This document shows positions 40,277-50,463 of a stretch of DNA of 55,928 nt, piece after piece. Source of the DNA: Prochlorococcus sp. AG-459-D04 (GTDB lineage Bacteria; Cyanobacteriota; Cyanobacteriia; PCC-6307; Cyanobiaceae); assembly GCA_003212035.1 (NCBI GenBank), contig QCRA01000004.1, positions 1 through 55,928 on the forward strand, read 5' to 3'. Numbering within the stretch: the stretch's first letter is position 1; every line of letters begins with the position of its first letter. The notes below the pieces were generated by a model, which saw only the letters and a list, made by a program, of their open reading frames with translations, did no database searches and was not told the origin of the DNA. A program made the position numbers and the translations under genes.

Positions 40277-41686
40277 ATGAAAAATGATTTAAACTTAACA
40301 GATTTTTTAAAAGATGTATTTTCTTCTTTCGATAAGAAAGTAGAAAATTCTGGACTAGTGAGTATTTGTGTTGAGATTCCTTATATTGATTTATTTCAAG
40401 TGTATGAATTATTTATAAATAAATATCCGTTTTCTTCATTTTGGGAGGAATCTGATGGGATATCATATATTGCTTTTGATAAATGTAAATATGTTACTTT
40501 GGATGGTCCAAAAAGATTTGAGGTGGCAAAAGAGTTTAATTCTGAGAATTTTAAAAATTTAATTAACTTAACTAATGAATCAAATAATTCTGCACTTTCA
40601 AAAATAATTTATTTATTTTCTTTCACTGAAAATTTGAATAATAAGAATTTATCTTCAGATGTACCAAGCTTGGAAGCCATCTTACCAAAAATATTAATTA
40701 TTAAAAGTGATAAGAATTGCTGGTTAAGAATCAATGGTCATGTTGAAGGTAAATCATCATTAAGAACATTAATTGAAGAAATATGGACAATTAGAAAACA
40801 AGTTATTAATTCTGGCTCAGAATTAATAAAATCATCTGGTTTAAAAACTGGTTTTGATGTCCCTGTTATTGATGATTTCTTACGATCCTTAGAAACTTCT
40901 AAAACAAGTGTGAAAAAAGTAGTAAATAGAGGAATTCAATTAGTAGAGAAAGGTATCCTCGAAAAGATAGTTTTAGCGAATAGAATTAAAATCAAACTTA
41001 AAAATAAGTTAGATTTAGTAGAAATTTTAAAAAAATTAAAAAAGAATCAACCAAATACATGTAGATACGTTTGGAAAAGGAATAGTAAGGATATTTTGTT
41101 TGGAGCATCTCCAGAAAAATTATTTTCTTTTACTAAACCTAATTTAACTTTGGAGGCTCTTGCTGGAACTATCTCTACTAATTCAGATTTAAAGAAACTT
41201 TTAAAAAGTACTAAAGACTTAAAGGAACATAATTATGTACTACAGTATTTGATCAAATGTTTAGAAGTCTCAAAAATAAATAACTTTAAAAAAAGTGATA
41301 CTAAGGTAAATTCATTTGGAGATATTTCTCATTTGCAAACACTCATTTTCTCTAAAGTTGAAAATATTTGTCCTTTTGAATTGCTTAAAAACCTACACCC
41401 ATCTCCTGCTGTTTGTGGATACCCAAAAAATTCAGCATTGGATTGGATAAACACTCTTGAGTCTTTTCCTAGAGGAAATTATGCCTCTCCAATGGGTTGG
41501 GTTGATGAATCAGGAAATGCTTCATTTCTTTTGGCAATAAGAGGCGCAAGATATATCGAAGAAAATATTGAATTTACTGCAGGTTCAGGTATAGTTTCAG
41601 GCTCCGTTTTAGAAAAAGAAATAGATGAGATTAAATTAAAATTTGAATCTATAGTAAAACAAATATTTTTCGCTAAAAAATCCTAG
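40277..41686 (+). CDS. menF: Isochorismate synthase
   Basis: MenF converts chorismate to isochorismate, opening the phylloquinone pathway. The 469-residue protein has an N-terminal domain of low conservation and a C-terminal chorismate-binding domain with [26 protein letters not shown] and the ending [16 protein letters not shown]. MenF and anthranilate synthase share this fold; the catalytic Lys (EKIVLA) and the men neighbours favour MenF. It overlaps convergent gshB by 4 bases. menD and menB are not in the window. Confidence 0.92.
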   Translation: MKNDLNLTDFLKDVFSSFDKKVENSGLVSICVEIPYIDLFQVYELFINKYPFSSFWEESDGISYIAFDKCKYVTLDGPKRFEVAKEFNSENFKNLINLTNESNNSALSKIIYLFSFTENLNNKNLSSDVPSLEAILPKILIIKSDKNCWLRINGHVEGKSSLRTLIEEIWTIRKQVINSGSELIKSSGLKTGFDVPVIDDFLRSLETSKTSVKKVVNRGIQLVEKGILEKIVLANRIKIKLKNKLDLVEILKKLKKNQPNTCRYVWKRNSKDILFGASPEKLFSFTKPNLTLEALAGTISTNSDLKKLLKSTKDLKEHNYVLQYLIKCLEVSKINNFKKSDTKVNSFGDISHLQTLIFSKVENICPFELLKNLHPSPAVCGYPKNSALDWINTLESFPRGNYASPMGWVDESGNASFLLAIRGARYIEENIEFTAGSGIVSGSVLEKEIDEIKLKFESIVKQIFFAKKS

Positions 41687-42606
41687 ATAATTTCTAATAA
41701 TTTTTCAATAACTTCCTCTGAAACATTCTTATTGGATAAATTTTCTATTTCTCTTAAACCTGTTGGACTGGTTACATTAATCTCGCTAAGCATTCCATTT
41801 ATAACATCAATACCCACAAAAAATAAACCTTCATCTTTGAAGTGTTGAGATAATTCTGAGCAGATACTTTTTTCTTTTTCTGTTAATAATGTTGGTTCAG
41901 CCTTCCCTCCCATCGCCAAATTACTCCTAAAATCGCCGCCTTGAGGAATCCTATTTATAGATCCAATTGCTTCACCGTTTACGATAATTATTCTTTTGTC
42001 ACCCTCTATGACTTCAGGAATAAATTTTTGCATCATAACGGGTAATTCTTCTTTAGAAGTGATTAATTCAATGATTGATTTAATTCCTGGAGAATTTTTA
42101 TTTATCCTTATAACACCTTGACCACCTTTTCCTCCAAGAGGTTTTATGACTACTTCATTATTTATATTTGCAAAGTTAATAAGATCTTTTACCTTACTAG
42201 CAACTATTGTAGGTGCCATTAAGTGGCTGTATCTCAAAGCACCTAGCTTTTCATTCCATGCTCTTAACGATGAGGGTTTGTTAATTACTTTTACTCCTTT
42301 TCTTTCGGCAACTTCTAAAAGATGGGTTGCATATAAATAAGCCTCATTTACGGGAGGATCTTTTCTCATCCAAATACAATTAAATTCGGCTAGAGGTATG
42401 CAATCATTCTCTTTGAAAGAAATCCACGGATTTACTTCAACTTTTACGGAAGAGGCCCATACTTCATCACCTCTTGCTTCAAGGTCTTGAGGAGTACAAC
42501 TCCAGATTTCAATATTTTTTTTTGATGATGCTTGCATTAAAGCAGCAGTTGAATCTTTTAAGGGATTTATATTTTTAATTGGATCTATTACAAATAGAAA
42601 TTTCAT
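41683..42606 (-). CDS. gshB: Glutathione synthetase
   Basis: GshB joins gamma-glutamylcysteine and glycine. The 307-residue ATP-grasp protein has the N-terminal [10 protein letters not shown], the [14 protein letters not shown] loop, and the C-terminal [22 protein letters not shown] block, all characteristic. It is 5 bases downstream of the glutaredoxin gene, so synthesis of glutathione and its use by glutaredoxin are coded together. Confidence 0.96.
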   Translation of the reverse strand: MKFLFVIDPIKNINPLKDSTAALMQASSKKNIEIWSCTPQDLEARGDEVWASSVKVEVNPWISFKENDCIPLAEFNCIWMRKDPPVNEAYLYATHLLEVAERKGVKVINKPSSLRAWNEKLGALRYSHLMAPTIVASKVKDLINFANINNEVVIKPLGGKGGQGVIRINKNSPGIKSIIELITSKEELPVMMQKFIPEVIEGDKRIIIVNGEAIGSINRIPQGGDFRSNLAMGGKAEPTLLTEKEKSICSELSQHFKDEGLFFVGIDVINGMLSEINVTSPTGLREIENLSNKNVSEEVIEKLLEII

Positions 42607-42611
42607 AAGAT

Positions 42612-42866
42612 CTAGTTTAATAATATGTCTAATTTATTTTCTTGCTCTAATGTGTAGAGATCATCGCAACCCCCGATACCCTCATTATCTATAAATATTT
42701 GTGGCAATGTTCTTCTACCATCAGCTCTTTCAATCATCAATGCTCTTGCATCTTCGTCGCCATCTATTTTATATTCTGTAAAATTTATATTTTTTTTCTT
42801 GAGTAGTGATTTTGCTCGAATACAGAATGGGCAATATTGCCAAGTATAAATTTCAACTTTGGACAT
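42612..42866 (-). CDS. grxC: Glutaredoxin (dithiol, CPFC)
   Basis: The 84-residue protein has the active site Cys12-Pro-Phe-Cys15 and the TLPQIFID cis-proline and GGCDDLY glutathione-binding motifs of Grx3-type glutaredoxins. It reduces disulfides with glutathione. It is placed directly before gshB. The 76 bases between it and prfB are an AT-rich divergent gap without visible RNA gene. Confidence 0.95.
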   Translation of the reverse strand: MSKVEIYTWQYCPFCIRAKSLLKKKNINFTEYKIDGDEDARALMIERADGRRTLPQIFIDNEGIGGCDDLYTLEQENKLDILLN

Positions 42867-42942
42867 TTTTTAAAAATAATACTTAGTTTATACTATTAAA
42901 CAAAAGTGCTTGTTAGATTATAAATAACGATTAAATTCTATT

Positions 42943-44065
42943 TTGATAGATATTATAGATTTCAAAAAAGATCTTTCGGAACTTACAGAGCGCCTGGGTA
43001 ATGCTCAGGATTGTCTTTGACGTTCCAAGATTAAAAGCGAAAAGGAAAGAGTTAGAGCAAATTTCTGCTCAGCCTAAATTTTGGGAAAATCAAGAAGCAG
43101 CTAAAAAGCAAATGTTAATCCTTGATGATGTCAAAGCACAACTAGAATTGTTAGATAAATGGAAAACTTTTATTTCTGATGCTAAAGCCTCTCTTGAGCT
43201 TTATTCTTTAGAACCTGAAGAGGAAATGATTTTGGAATCCCAGCAGGGCTTAAAGAAATTAAGAGAGAATTTAGATAAATGGGAATTTGAAAGATTGTTA
43301 TGTGGTGAATACGATAAGGAGGGAGCGGTAGTTTCTATTAATGCAGGTGCGGGTGGAACAGATGCGCAGGATTGGGTAGAGATATTATTGAGAATGTATT
43401 CAAGATGGGTTGATAATAATCAAATGAGCCTTGTCATCAATGAATTATCTCAAGGAGAAGAAGCAGGTATTAAAAGTGTAACTTTTGAAATTGATGGAAA
43501 ATATGCATACGGCTATCTACAACATGAAAAAGGAACACATAGATTAGTAAGAATTTCGCCTTTTAATGCTAATGGCAAAAGACAAACCAGCTTTGCTGGG
43601 GTAGAGGTTATGCCAAAATTAGATGAAAATATTTCACTTGACATACCAGAAAAAGATTTAGAAATTACAACAAGTAGATCAGGTGGAGCGGGAGGACAAA
43701 ATGTGAATAAAGTAGAAACAGCAGTAAGAATTGTTCATTTGCCTTCAGGGATTTCAGTAAGATGCACCCAAGAAAGATCTCAATTACAAAATAAAGAAAA
43801 AGCAATGTTACTTTTAAAATCTAAACTATTAGTAATTGCTAAAGAACAACGAGCTGCAGAAGTTGCTGATATTAAAGGTGATATTGTGGAGGCAGCATGG
43901 GGCAATCAAATAAGAAATTATGTGTTCCACCCCTATCAAATGGTAAAAGATCTTAGGACTATGCAGGAGACTAACGACTTAGATAGTGTTTTAGATGGTG
44001 GACTTGAACCATTCATTTATGAATTATTACGTATGAATATTTCTTCTAACGAATCAATCGAATAA
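42943..44065 (+). CDS. prfB: Peptide chain release factor 2, with programmed +1 frameshift
   Basis: RF2 reads UGA and UAA stops. The main frame (from about 43019) has the SPF stop-recognition motif and the GGQ peptidyl-release motif ([13 protein letters not shown]). A 25-codon leader begins at TTG 42943 and ends at an in-frame TGA (43018-43020). A +1 slip at CTTTGAC joins the leader (..[12 protein letters not shown]) to DVPRLKAK, the usual RF2 join, giving 373 residues. The apparent ATG at 43001 in the +1 frame would encode only MLRIVF before homology and is probably not used. The leader's start is uncertain since it is a TTG. First gene of prfB-DUF3285-ybeY-dgkA-pabA. Confidence 0.93.
43007..43021 (+). 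promoter_or_regulatory. RF2 autoregulatory frameshift site
   Basis: CTTTGAC at 43015-43021 is the classic bacterial RF2 slip site, with the zero-frame TGA at 43018-43020. AGGA (43007-43010), a short Shine-Dalgarno-like sequence, lies 4 bases upstream, shorter than the AGGGGG of E. coli. Low RF2 would let the ribosome pause at TGA and shift +1, restoring RF2. Confidence 0.9.
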
Positions 44066-44068
44066 CTA

Positions 44069-44251
44069 ATGGAAAATAAAAACGAAATTTTAGAAAAAAA
44101 AGTTGCTCCTCCAAGCTTTATAAAGCTTGCTATGAGAAATATGGTAAGGAAAGGTTCAAAAAGTATTTCTCATTTTTCAATAACCTTTCTAATTTTAATT
44201 GGAATATTAATACTTGTGGCCACTATAGGTAAGCCCAATATTCCTGTTTAA
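44069..44251 (+). CDS. Small DUF3285-type membrane protein
   Basis: The 60-residue protein has a soluble N-terminus with PPSFIKLAMRNMVRKGSKS and one transmembrane segment (about 37-54). The LAMRNMVRK motif is the mark of DUF3285, a small cyanobacterial family with unknown function. It sits 3 bases after prfB and 6 before ybeY, so it is within one transcript. Only context supports a link to translation or ribosome maturation. Confidence 0.85.
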   Translation: MENKNEILEKKVAPPSFIKLAMRNMVRKGSKSISHFSITFLILIGILILVATIGKPNIPV

Positions 44252-44257
44252 GAATTT

Positions 44258-44797
44258 ATGAAAAAAAAAATTATTTCTGAAATAAATTTAGATTTGGTTT
44301 TTCAATGTAATGATTTTTCTAAATTTTCAAATAAGTTAAAAGATACTAAAACTAAGCTTATTTTTGAATCTATTTTTTGGGAGAAAGTTTTTTTATCTTG
44401 GATAAATACAATATTAAAAAAAGATGAGTATGAATTGCCAAATTATATTTTTGAAAAAAAATCTTTTTCATTAGGCTTACAAATAATATCTAATCAAGAA
44501 ATTGCTTCTTTGAATAAGAATTGGATGCAAAAAAATGGTCCAACTGATGTTCTATCTTTTCCAATCATTTCTGATGAATCAATAAATAATTTAAATCACA
44601 TTGAGTTGGGAGATATATTTATATCATTAGAGATGGCAATTGAGCAATCTTATGAATATGAACATTCAATCTATAGAGAGATGATCTGGTTGGCTAGTCA
44701 TGGATTTTTACATCTTTTTGGATGGGAACATAATAATGAGCACGATTTAGAAAATATGTTAAATTTTCAAGAATATTTAATTACTCTATTAGATTAA
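44258..44797 (+). CDS. ybeY: Endoribonuclease YbeY
   Basis: YbeY matures the 3' end of 16S rRNA and aids ribosome quality control. The 179-residue product has the zinc motif with His148, His152 and His158 in [12 protein letters not shown], and the TDVLSFP block. It has an N-terminal extension of about 35 residues rich in Lys and Asn compared with the compact enzymes. It is followed 6 bases later by dgkA. Confidence 0.94.
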   Translation: MKKKIISEINLDLVFQCNDFSKFSNKLKDTKTKLIFESIFWEKVFLSWINTILKKDEYELPNYIFEKKSFSLGLQIISNQEIASLNKNWMQKNGPTDVLSFPIISDESINNLNHIELGDIFISLEMAIEQSYEYEHSIYREMIWLASHGFLHLFGWEHNNEHDLENMLNFQEYLITLLD

Positions 44798-44803
44798 AAA
44801 TCT

Positions 44804-45214
44804 ATGAAGAAAAAAATTAACTATTTAGACAATAGAAAAGAATCTTACAAAACTTCTAGAAATGTATTTATAAGTTTTGAGTATGCTTTCAGAGGAATTA
44901 GTTACGTATTTAAAACTTCAAGAAATTTTAAAATTCAATTAATTTTTGCAGTTTCAAGTTTAATGATTGGTTTTTTACTCAAAATTAATCTAAGTAATTA
45001 TGTAATTTTGATTGCAACAATTATGTCTGTTTTAATATTAGAAATATTAAATACCTCTATTGAATCAATCGTTGATTTATTAGTAAAAAAAGAATTTAGT
45101 TTTTTAGCTAAAATTTCAAAAGATACTTCTGCAGGAGCAGTATTATTAGCTTCCATTAATTCTGTTATTATTGCTGTATATATCTTTGTTCCTAAAATAA
45201 AATTGTTATTTTAA
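44804..45214 (+). CDS. dgkA: Diacylglycerol kinase (DgkA family)
   Basis: The 136-residue membrane protein has three helices and the family core FRGISYVFKTSRNFKIQL, with EILNTSIESIVD carrying the acidic catalytic or metal residues. In some bacteria this family phosphorylates undecaprenol rather than diacylglycerol; the sequence does not decide. The N-terminal 25 residues are charged. It lies in the ybeY-dgkA-pabA order common in cyanobacteria. Confidence 0.92.
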   Translation: MKKKINYLDNRKESYKTSRNVFISFEYAFRGISYVFKTSRNFKIQLIFAVSSLMIGFLLKINLSNYVILIATIMSVLILEILNTSIESIVDLLVKKEFSFLAKISKDTSAGAVLLASINSVIIAVYIFVPKIKLLF

Positions 45215-45226
45215 ATTCATATAAAT

Positions 45227-45823
45227 ATGTTTCTTGTTATTGATAATTACGATAGTTTTACTTATAACCTTGTTCAATATTTAGGAGAACTTTCAGTTGA
45301 GCATGAAATAACTAAGGAATTAATAGTAAAAAGGAACGATGAAATTACTTTAAAAGAAATTATCAAACTAAATCCTAATGGAATCCTATTATCTCCAGGT
45401 CCAGGCAATCCAGATCAATCTGGAATTTGTCTGCCAATACTAAAAAAATTATCTAAAAATATTCCGACATTGGGAGTTTGTTTAGGTCATCAAGCTTTGG
45501 CCCAAGCTTTTGGAGGTAAGGTTATAGTTGGGAAAGAACTTATGCATGGTAAGACATCCAAAATATTTCATAATCAAAAAGGATTGTTTAAAGATATCGA
45601 GACTCCATTTGTGGCGACCAGATACCATAGTCTTATAGTTGATTCAAGTTCTTTACCATCTTGTTTCGAGATAACTGCGACTTTAGAAGACTCAACTATT
45701 ATGGCTATCTCTCATAAGGAATACAAACATTTACATGGGGTACAGTTCCATCCTGAAAGTGTATTGACACAATTTGGTCATAAATTAATTAGTAATTTTC
45801 TAAAAATGGCTGAACAAAAGTAA
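45227..45823 (+). CDS. pabA: Anthranilate / aminodeoxychorismate synthase glutamine amidotransferase
   Basis: This class I glutamine amidotransferase supplies ammonia to TrpE or PabB for tryptophan or folate synthesis, and cyanobacteria often use one subunit for both. The 198 residues include catalytic Cys85 (GVCLGHQA), His175 and Glu177 (FHPES), and the oxyanion PGPG loop. I cannot choose between trpG and pabA by sequence. It is 12 bases downstream of dgkA and 19 bases before the metallo-beta-lactamase-fold gene. Confidence 0.92.
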   Translation: MFLVIDNYDSFTYNLVQYLGELSVEHEITKELIVKRNDEITLKEIIKLNPNGILLSPGPGNPDQSGICLPILKKLSKNIPTLGVCLGHQALAQAFGGKVIVGKELMHGKTSKIFHNQKGLFKDIETPFVATRYHSLIVDSSSLPSCFEITATLEDSTIMAISHKEYKHLHGVQFHPESVLTQFGHKLISNFLKMAEQK

Positions 45824-45842
45824 AATAATAAAAATTAATATT

Positions 45843-46568
45843 ATGATTTCTCAAATTAAAAACATTTTCTTCTTTATATTATTTGGCTCTTTTTTACCGA
45901 CCTCATTATTGGCAAGGAATTTAGTTATAAAAAGTTTGGGACATAGTAGTTTTTTAATTAATAGTGAAGAAAAATCTATTCTTATAAACCCCTTTAAAGC
46001 AATAGGTTGTGCAAGTAATTTAAAAGAGCCAAAAGAAGTCAACGCAGATTTTATTTTGGCCAGTTCTAGGCTTCCAGATGAAGGATATAATCCTAATGAT
46101 CAATTAATGTTTGTTGAGCCAGGAATCTATCAATTTGAGGATATTTTATTAAATGGAATTTCTGTACCCCATGACAGAGTAGATGGAAGAAGATTTGGTA
46201 TGTCAACTGTTTGGAGTTGGGAGCAGAATGATCTTAAAATTGTTCATATGGGAGGAGCGGCTGGTGATATTGATATTAATAGTCAAATTATTTTGTCTCG
46301 CCCAGATATTTTATTTATTTCAATTGGAGGCGGTATAAAATCTTACGATGGGGAAGAAGCCTCAAGAATAGTTAAGATCTTAAAACCTAAAGTAGTTATT
46401 CCTGTTCACTTTGAACGTGGCAAACAAATTAACAAAGAATGTGATTTCTCAAATGCTGATTTATTTATCGAAAATATGAAAAATTTTAAAGTAAAATATG
46501 TTGGAAAAGATTTTCAAATAAAACCTAAAAGAATCGAACAAAATATAATTTATATTTTTAGTAATTAA
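45843..46568 (+). CDS. Exported metallo-beta-lactamase-fold protein lacking the first metal motif
   Basis: The 241-residue protein begins with a signal-peptide-like segment (about 8-24, ending LLARN). The rest fits the UlaG-like beta-lactamase superfamily: GHSSFLI with His34, PHD with His110, IVHMGGAAGDID with His135 and PVHFERG with His189. The HxHxDH block expected near residue 73 is replaced by ASSRLPDEGYN, so the di-metal centre is incomplete. It may bind one metal, bind another ligand, or be catalytically dead. It ends with a 4-base overlap with convergent hisC. Function unknown; the export signal is inference. Confidence 0.82.
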   Translation: MISQIKNIFFFILFGSFLPTSLLARNLVIKSLGHSSFLINSEEKSILINPFKAIGCASNLKEPKEVNADFILASSRLPDEGYNPNDQLMFVEPGIYQFEDILLNGISVPHDRVDGRRFGMSTVWSWEQNDLKIVHMGGAAGDIDINSQIILSRPDILFISIGGGIKSYDGEEASRIVKILKPKVVIPVHFERGKQINKECDFSNADLFIENMKNFKVKYVGKDFQIKPKRIEQNIIYIFSN

Positions 46569-47674
46569 TTTATTAAATCTAAGACCTTGTAATTTTCCCA
46601 GAAAAAAATCATTTGTTTTCTAGTTCCAATACTAACCCTTATTGACTTACTAATATCTTTTTTGTTTTCCATGCTTCTTATAAGAATACCTTTTTCTCTC
46701 ATCTGTTGTATTAAGATTTTAGGATCTTTTTTTGGCCAAATTAAGAAGTAATTACCTCCACCAAAGTGGGTTCTGATGCTTATTTCTTTGAATTTATTTA
46801 AAATTAATTCTCTCGCTTTTTTCACTTCTAAAACATAATTATCAATATATGATTTGTCTTTAAGTGCTGCTAATGCTGCTGTTATAGCAAAGCTATTTAC
46901 ATCATATGGTCCTGTAACTTTATTAATGTACTGAATTAAACTTTCATTACCAAATGTAAAACCTATTCTTAAACCAGCTAAACCTGCATTTTTTGAAAGA
47001 GATTGGATTATTAGAATATTTTTATTCTTTTCAAAATCTATTGATTTCAGAAGACTATCTCCACTAAATTTTTCATATAGTTCATCAACAATTATTAATG
47101 AATCGTGATTGATATTAGCTAGGTTAATTATTTCTTGAGAGCTTAAAACTGTACCTGTTGGATTATTTGGATTGCAAATAAATATTAACTTTGGCTTATA
47201 CTTTATTATTTCCCTCCTAAATTCTTCGATGGGGAATAGAAAATTTTCTCCGACGTAAGAACAACTTATTTTCTTCATTCCGCGCATTTCCGCACAAGGA
47301 GAATAGTAACCAAAAGTTGGATTTGTTGTTAGAAATGTTTGATCTTTTTCTCCAAAGCAATTGAAAATTGCATTTATTGCTGCATCTGCTCCATTAAAAA
47401 TTCCAATTTCATCACTACCAAATTTTCTTGAATCAAGATATTGATTACATAAAAATTTTTTTAAAAAATTATATTCTGGATAAATTGAAATCTCATCTAA
47501 TTTTATTGCTTGTAATGCTTCTAAAACCATAGGACTTGGACCTAAAGTATTTTCATTAAAGTCTAAGCGGAGTAAATTTCTTCTATTTTCCAAAGGTGCA
47601 GAGTAAGACTGCATATTGATTATTTCTTCTCTTGGTTTTGGGAAAAGATTATTTAATGGATCAAAATCATTCAT
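46565..47674 (-). CDS. hisC: Histidinol-phosphate aminotransferase-like enzyme (class I/II)
   Basis: The 369-residue PLP enzyme has the FNENTLGPSP start, NPNNPTG (168-174), Asp197 for the pyridine nitrogen, Schiff-base Lys228 (SLSKNAGLAGLRIG) and Arg236. This architecture is that of HisC, which transfers an amino group to imidazole acetol-phosphate in histidine synthesis. Related aminotransferases cannot be excluded. Its ATG shares one base with the argS stop (TAATG). No other his gene is present. Confidence 0.88.
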   Translation of the reverse strand: MNDFDPLNNLFPKPREEIINMQSYSAPLENRRNLLRLDFNENTLGPSPMVLEALQAIKLDEISIYPEYNFLKKFLCNQYLDSRKFGSDEIGIFNGADAAINAIFNCFGEKDQTFLTTNPTFGYYSPCAEMRGMKKISCSYVGENFLFPIEEFRREIIKYKPKLIFICNPNNPTGTVLSSQEIINLANINHDSLIIVDELYEKFSGDSLLKSIDFEKNKNILIIQSLSKNAGLAGLRIGFTFGNESLIQYINKVTGPYDVNSFAITAALAALKDKSYIDNYVLEVKKARELILNKFKEISIRTHFGGGNYFLIWPKKDPKILIQQMREKGILIRSMENKKDISKSIRVSIGTRKQMIFFWENYKVLDLIN

Positions 47675-49488
47675 TACATTCTGTCTAAAGTTTCAATTCC
47701 TAGAAGCTCTAAGCTTAATTTTAGTGTTTTTGCAGTTAGGTCACATAAATTAAGTCTAGAAATTTTTATATTTTTTTCTTCCTTGAGGATTGGAACTTGA
47801 TCATAGAATCTATTAAAAGTCTGACATAGCTCGAACAGATAATTACATAGTCTATTTGGCATTAAGTCTCTTTCAATAGAGATTATGACTTCATCGAACT
47901 TAAGTAGTTTTCTGATAAGTTTCCACTCAGATTTATGTTCATAAATTATGTATTGAAAATCTTTAGTGTCATAAACAAAATTATTTTTTCTTTTAATTCC
48001 TGAAATTCTAACAAGTGTATATAATAAATATGGAGCAGTATTTCCATTAAGGGAAAGCATTTTATCAAAACTAAATTGATAATTAGTAATCCTATTTTGA
48101 CTTAAATCTGCATATTTAACAGCTCCTAAGCCAATAATTCTTGAAGTATTCGCAATAAATTCTTCGGACTCGTAACGATCTTCATCTTCTAATCTTTTCA
48201 ATAAATCTTCTTTTGCTCTTTTAACCGCTTCTTTTAATAAATCTTTTAAACGTATTGTTTCACCTTCTCTTGTCTTTAGTTTTTTGCCATCAACTCCTTG
48301 AACTAACCCAAAAGGGACGTGGTCTACTTGACAATTATCTGGGATCCATTTTGCTTTTTTTGCAACTTGAAAAACTCCAGCAAAATGATTTGCTTGTCCA
48401 TGATCAGTTACATAAATAATTCTTGAAGCATTATCCCCATTAGGAGCTTTATTGAATCTGTATCTTATAGCAGCAAGATCTGTGGTGGCGTAATTAAAAC
48501 CGCCATCTTTTTTTTGAATAATTAGTGGTAAAGGTTTGCCTTCTTTATTAGTCATTCCATCTAAAAATACACACTTTGCTCCTTGATCTTCTATTAGTAT
48601 TTTTTTAAAATTCAAATCCTCAACGACTGACTTTAAAAATGGGTTATAAAAAGATTCACCTCTTTCTTTTATTTTTATTTTTAAATTTTTATAGATCTCA
48701 TTAAATTCCTTTCTCGATTGATCACATAACAATTTCCAGGCTTGAATCGATTTAGTATCTCCACTTTGTAACTTTACTACTTCCTTCCTAGATCTTTTTT
48801 GGAATTCAGATTCATTATCAAATCTTTTTTTTGATGCTTTATAAAATTCAACTAAATCACTTATCTTGATCTTACCTATTTCTTCTAGATCATTTGAATA
48901 TAAATCTTTAAGTTGAGTAATAAGCATTCCAAATTGTGTTCCCCAATCACCAACATGATTGAGTCTTAATACTTCATAACCTCTTAACTCGAAAATTCTG
49001 GATATTGAGTCACCTATAATAGTTGATCTTAAATGCCCCACATGCATTTCTTTAGCAATATTAGGACTAGAAAAATCTACAATAACTTTACTAGATAAAC
49101 CACTATCTAAATCTTTTTTAATTAGAGGTATGCCAGCTCGTTGGCATTGAATATTTGATATGATTTCATTTATTAGAATTTCATCTTTTAATTTTATATT
49201 TATAAATCCAGGTCCTGCTATTTCTAGACTCTTGCATAATTTTGATAGGCTTTTATTTTTATTTAAAAGATTAATAAAATCATATGAGATCTCTCTGGGT
49301 TTCTTTTTATATATTTTAGATAAACTTAGACAAACATTACATTGATAATCACCAAATTCTTCTTTTGATGATTGTGTAATTAAATTTTTTCTAAGATTTT
49401 CGAACTCTCTTTTTTTATGATTTTCTTCAAGACTATTTAAAAGAGATTGTTCAAAGTGTTTTGTTAATTCTTGAAAAATGATTAGCAT
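47674..49488 (-). CDS. argS: Arginyl-tRNA synthetase
   Basis: ArgS charges tRNA-Arg. The 604-residue class I synthetase has the N-terminal additional domain (1-105), HVGH (149-152, the HIGH-type motif), the region around KTREGE taking the place of KMSK, and a DALR-type anticodon domain from about 480. Position 2 of the HIGH motif is Val as in other cyanobacteria. It is 27 bases downstream of nadC and overlaps hisC by one base, so nadC-argS-hisC is probably one unit. Confidence 0.96.
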   Translation of the reverse strand: MLIIFQELTKHFEQSLLNSLEENHKKREFENLRKNLITQSSKEEFGDYQCNVCLSLSKIYKKKPREISYDFINLLNKNKSLSKLCKSLEIAGPGFINIKLKDEILINEIISNIQCQRAGIPLIKKDLDSGLSSKVIVDFSSPNIAKEMHVGHLRSTIIGDSISRIFELRGYEVLRLNHVGDWGTQFGMLITQLKDLYSNDLEEIGKIKISDLVEFYKASKKRFDNESEFQKRSRKEVVKLQSGDTKSIQAWKLLCDQSRKEFNEIYKNLKIKIKERGESFYNPFLKSVVEDLNFKKILIEDQGAKCVFLDGMTNKEGKPLPLIIQKKDGGFNYATTDLAAIRYRFNKAPNGDNASRIIYVTDHGQANHFAGVFQVAKKAKWIPDNCQVDHVPFGLVQGVDGKKLKTREGETIRLKDLLKEAVKRAKEDLLKRLEDEDRYESEEFIANTSRIIGLGAVKYADLSQNRITNYQFSFDKMLSLNGNTAPYLLYTLVRISGIKRKNNFVYDTKDFQYIIYEHKSEWKLIRKLLKFDEVIISIERDLMPNRLCNYLFELCQTFNRFYDQVPILKEEKNIKISRLNLCDLTAKTLKLSLELLGIETLDRM

Positions 49489-49515
49489 TAATTATTCAAT
49501 TATTTATCTATATAG

Positions 49516-50382
49516 TTAATTAATATAACGCATACTAAAATCAATCCAATTACTTTTGGTAATTGAAGAACTCGTTGAAATCAAATCAATACCTTTTATT
49601 AGATATTTACTAATTTCTTTAGGGTTAATTCCAGAAACTTCTATTATCAAATTTTTATTGACTTCTTTTTTTAAGCTATTTATTGATAAGTCTCTTAATT
49701 CTTGAACGTTTTTTTTAATTATTTCAGGGCTTAGTTCATCTAATAAGACACTATCTGCTCCTGCTAATACTGCTTCTTTTGCCTGTTTGATATTTTCAGC
49801 TTCAATTATGATATGAGTTGTAAAAGGCGAATTTAGTCGAATTTTTTTTACTGCATTATTAAGATTATCTGTCCATGCAATATGATTTTCTTTTATCATG
49901 GCTGCATCGTATAAACCCATTCTATGATTTACTCCACCTCCGCATTTGAATGCATATTTTTCAAATATTCTTAAGCCAGGAGTAGTTTTCCTAGTATCTG
50001 CTAATTTTATATTTGTACCTTCTAACTTATTTACAAGATTCTTTGTATATGTTGATATTCCAGATAAATGCATTGCTATATTTAAGCCTATTCTTTCACT
50101 AGCTAGCAAACTTTTTGAAGGTCCATATATTTCCAGGAGTTTTTGATCTTTAACAAATTGATCTCCATCAGAGATATTAAATTTTGAACTGATTTTTAAA
50201 TCAATTTTTTTAAAAATTTCTTTTATAATTTCAACACCACAAAATATACCACCTTCTTTTGCAATCCAATATGCATTACCATTCTCTTCTGTAATAGAAG
50301 GAATTGTAAGATCTCCCCTTCCTATATCTTCATTGATCCAATTATCAATGATCTTACTTATTATTGGAGTATTTAAATCCAC
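49516..50382 (-). CDS. nadC: Quinolinate phosphoribosyltransferase
   Basis: NadC makes nicotinate mononucleotide from quinolinate and PRPP in NAD synthesis. The 288-residue protein has ADTRKTTPGLR, the KCGGGVNHRMGLYDAAMIKENH block and EVSGIN near the C-terminus, all active-site elements. The start is GTG 50382. The gene lies between mnmE and argS on the minus strand. nadK of the same cofactor pathway is about 27 kb away. Confidence 0.96.
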   Translation of the reverse strand: MDLNTPIISKIIDNWINEDIGRGDLTIPSITEENGNAYWIAKEGGIFCGVEIIKEIFKKIDLKISSKFNISDGDQFVKDQKLLEIYGPSKSLLASERIGLNIAMHLSGISTYTKNLVNKLEGTNIKLADTRKTTPGLRIFEKYAFKCGGGVNHRMGLYDAAMIKENHIAWTDNLNNAVKKIRLNSPFTTHIIIEAENIKQAKEAVLAGADSVLLDELSPEIIKKNVQELRDLSINSLKKEVNKNLIIEVSGINPKEISKYLIKGIDLISTSSSITKSNWIDFSMRYIN

Positions 50383-50463
50383 TAAACTAAAAAATAACTA
50401 ATTAATAAAAATCAACTGAAGTTAGAGAATTAACTATATATCACTATGTAATTTAACTCAAAT

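Noticed and set aside
43001-43018. ATG 43001 as the start of prfB
   Set aside because: It would bypass the CTTTGAC frameshift site and lose the leader that matches RF2 N-termini.
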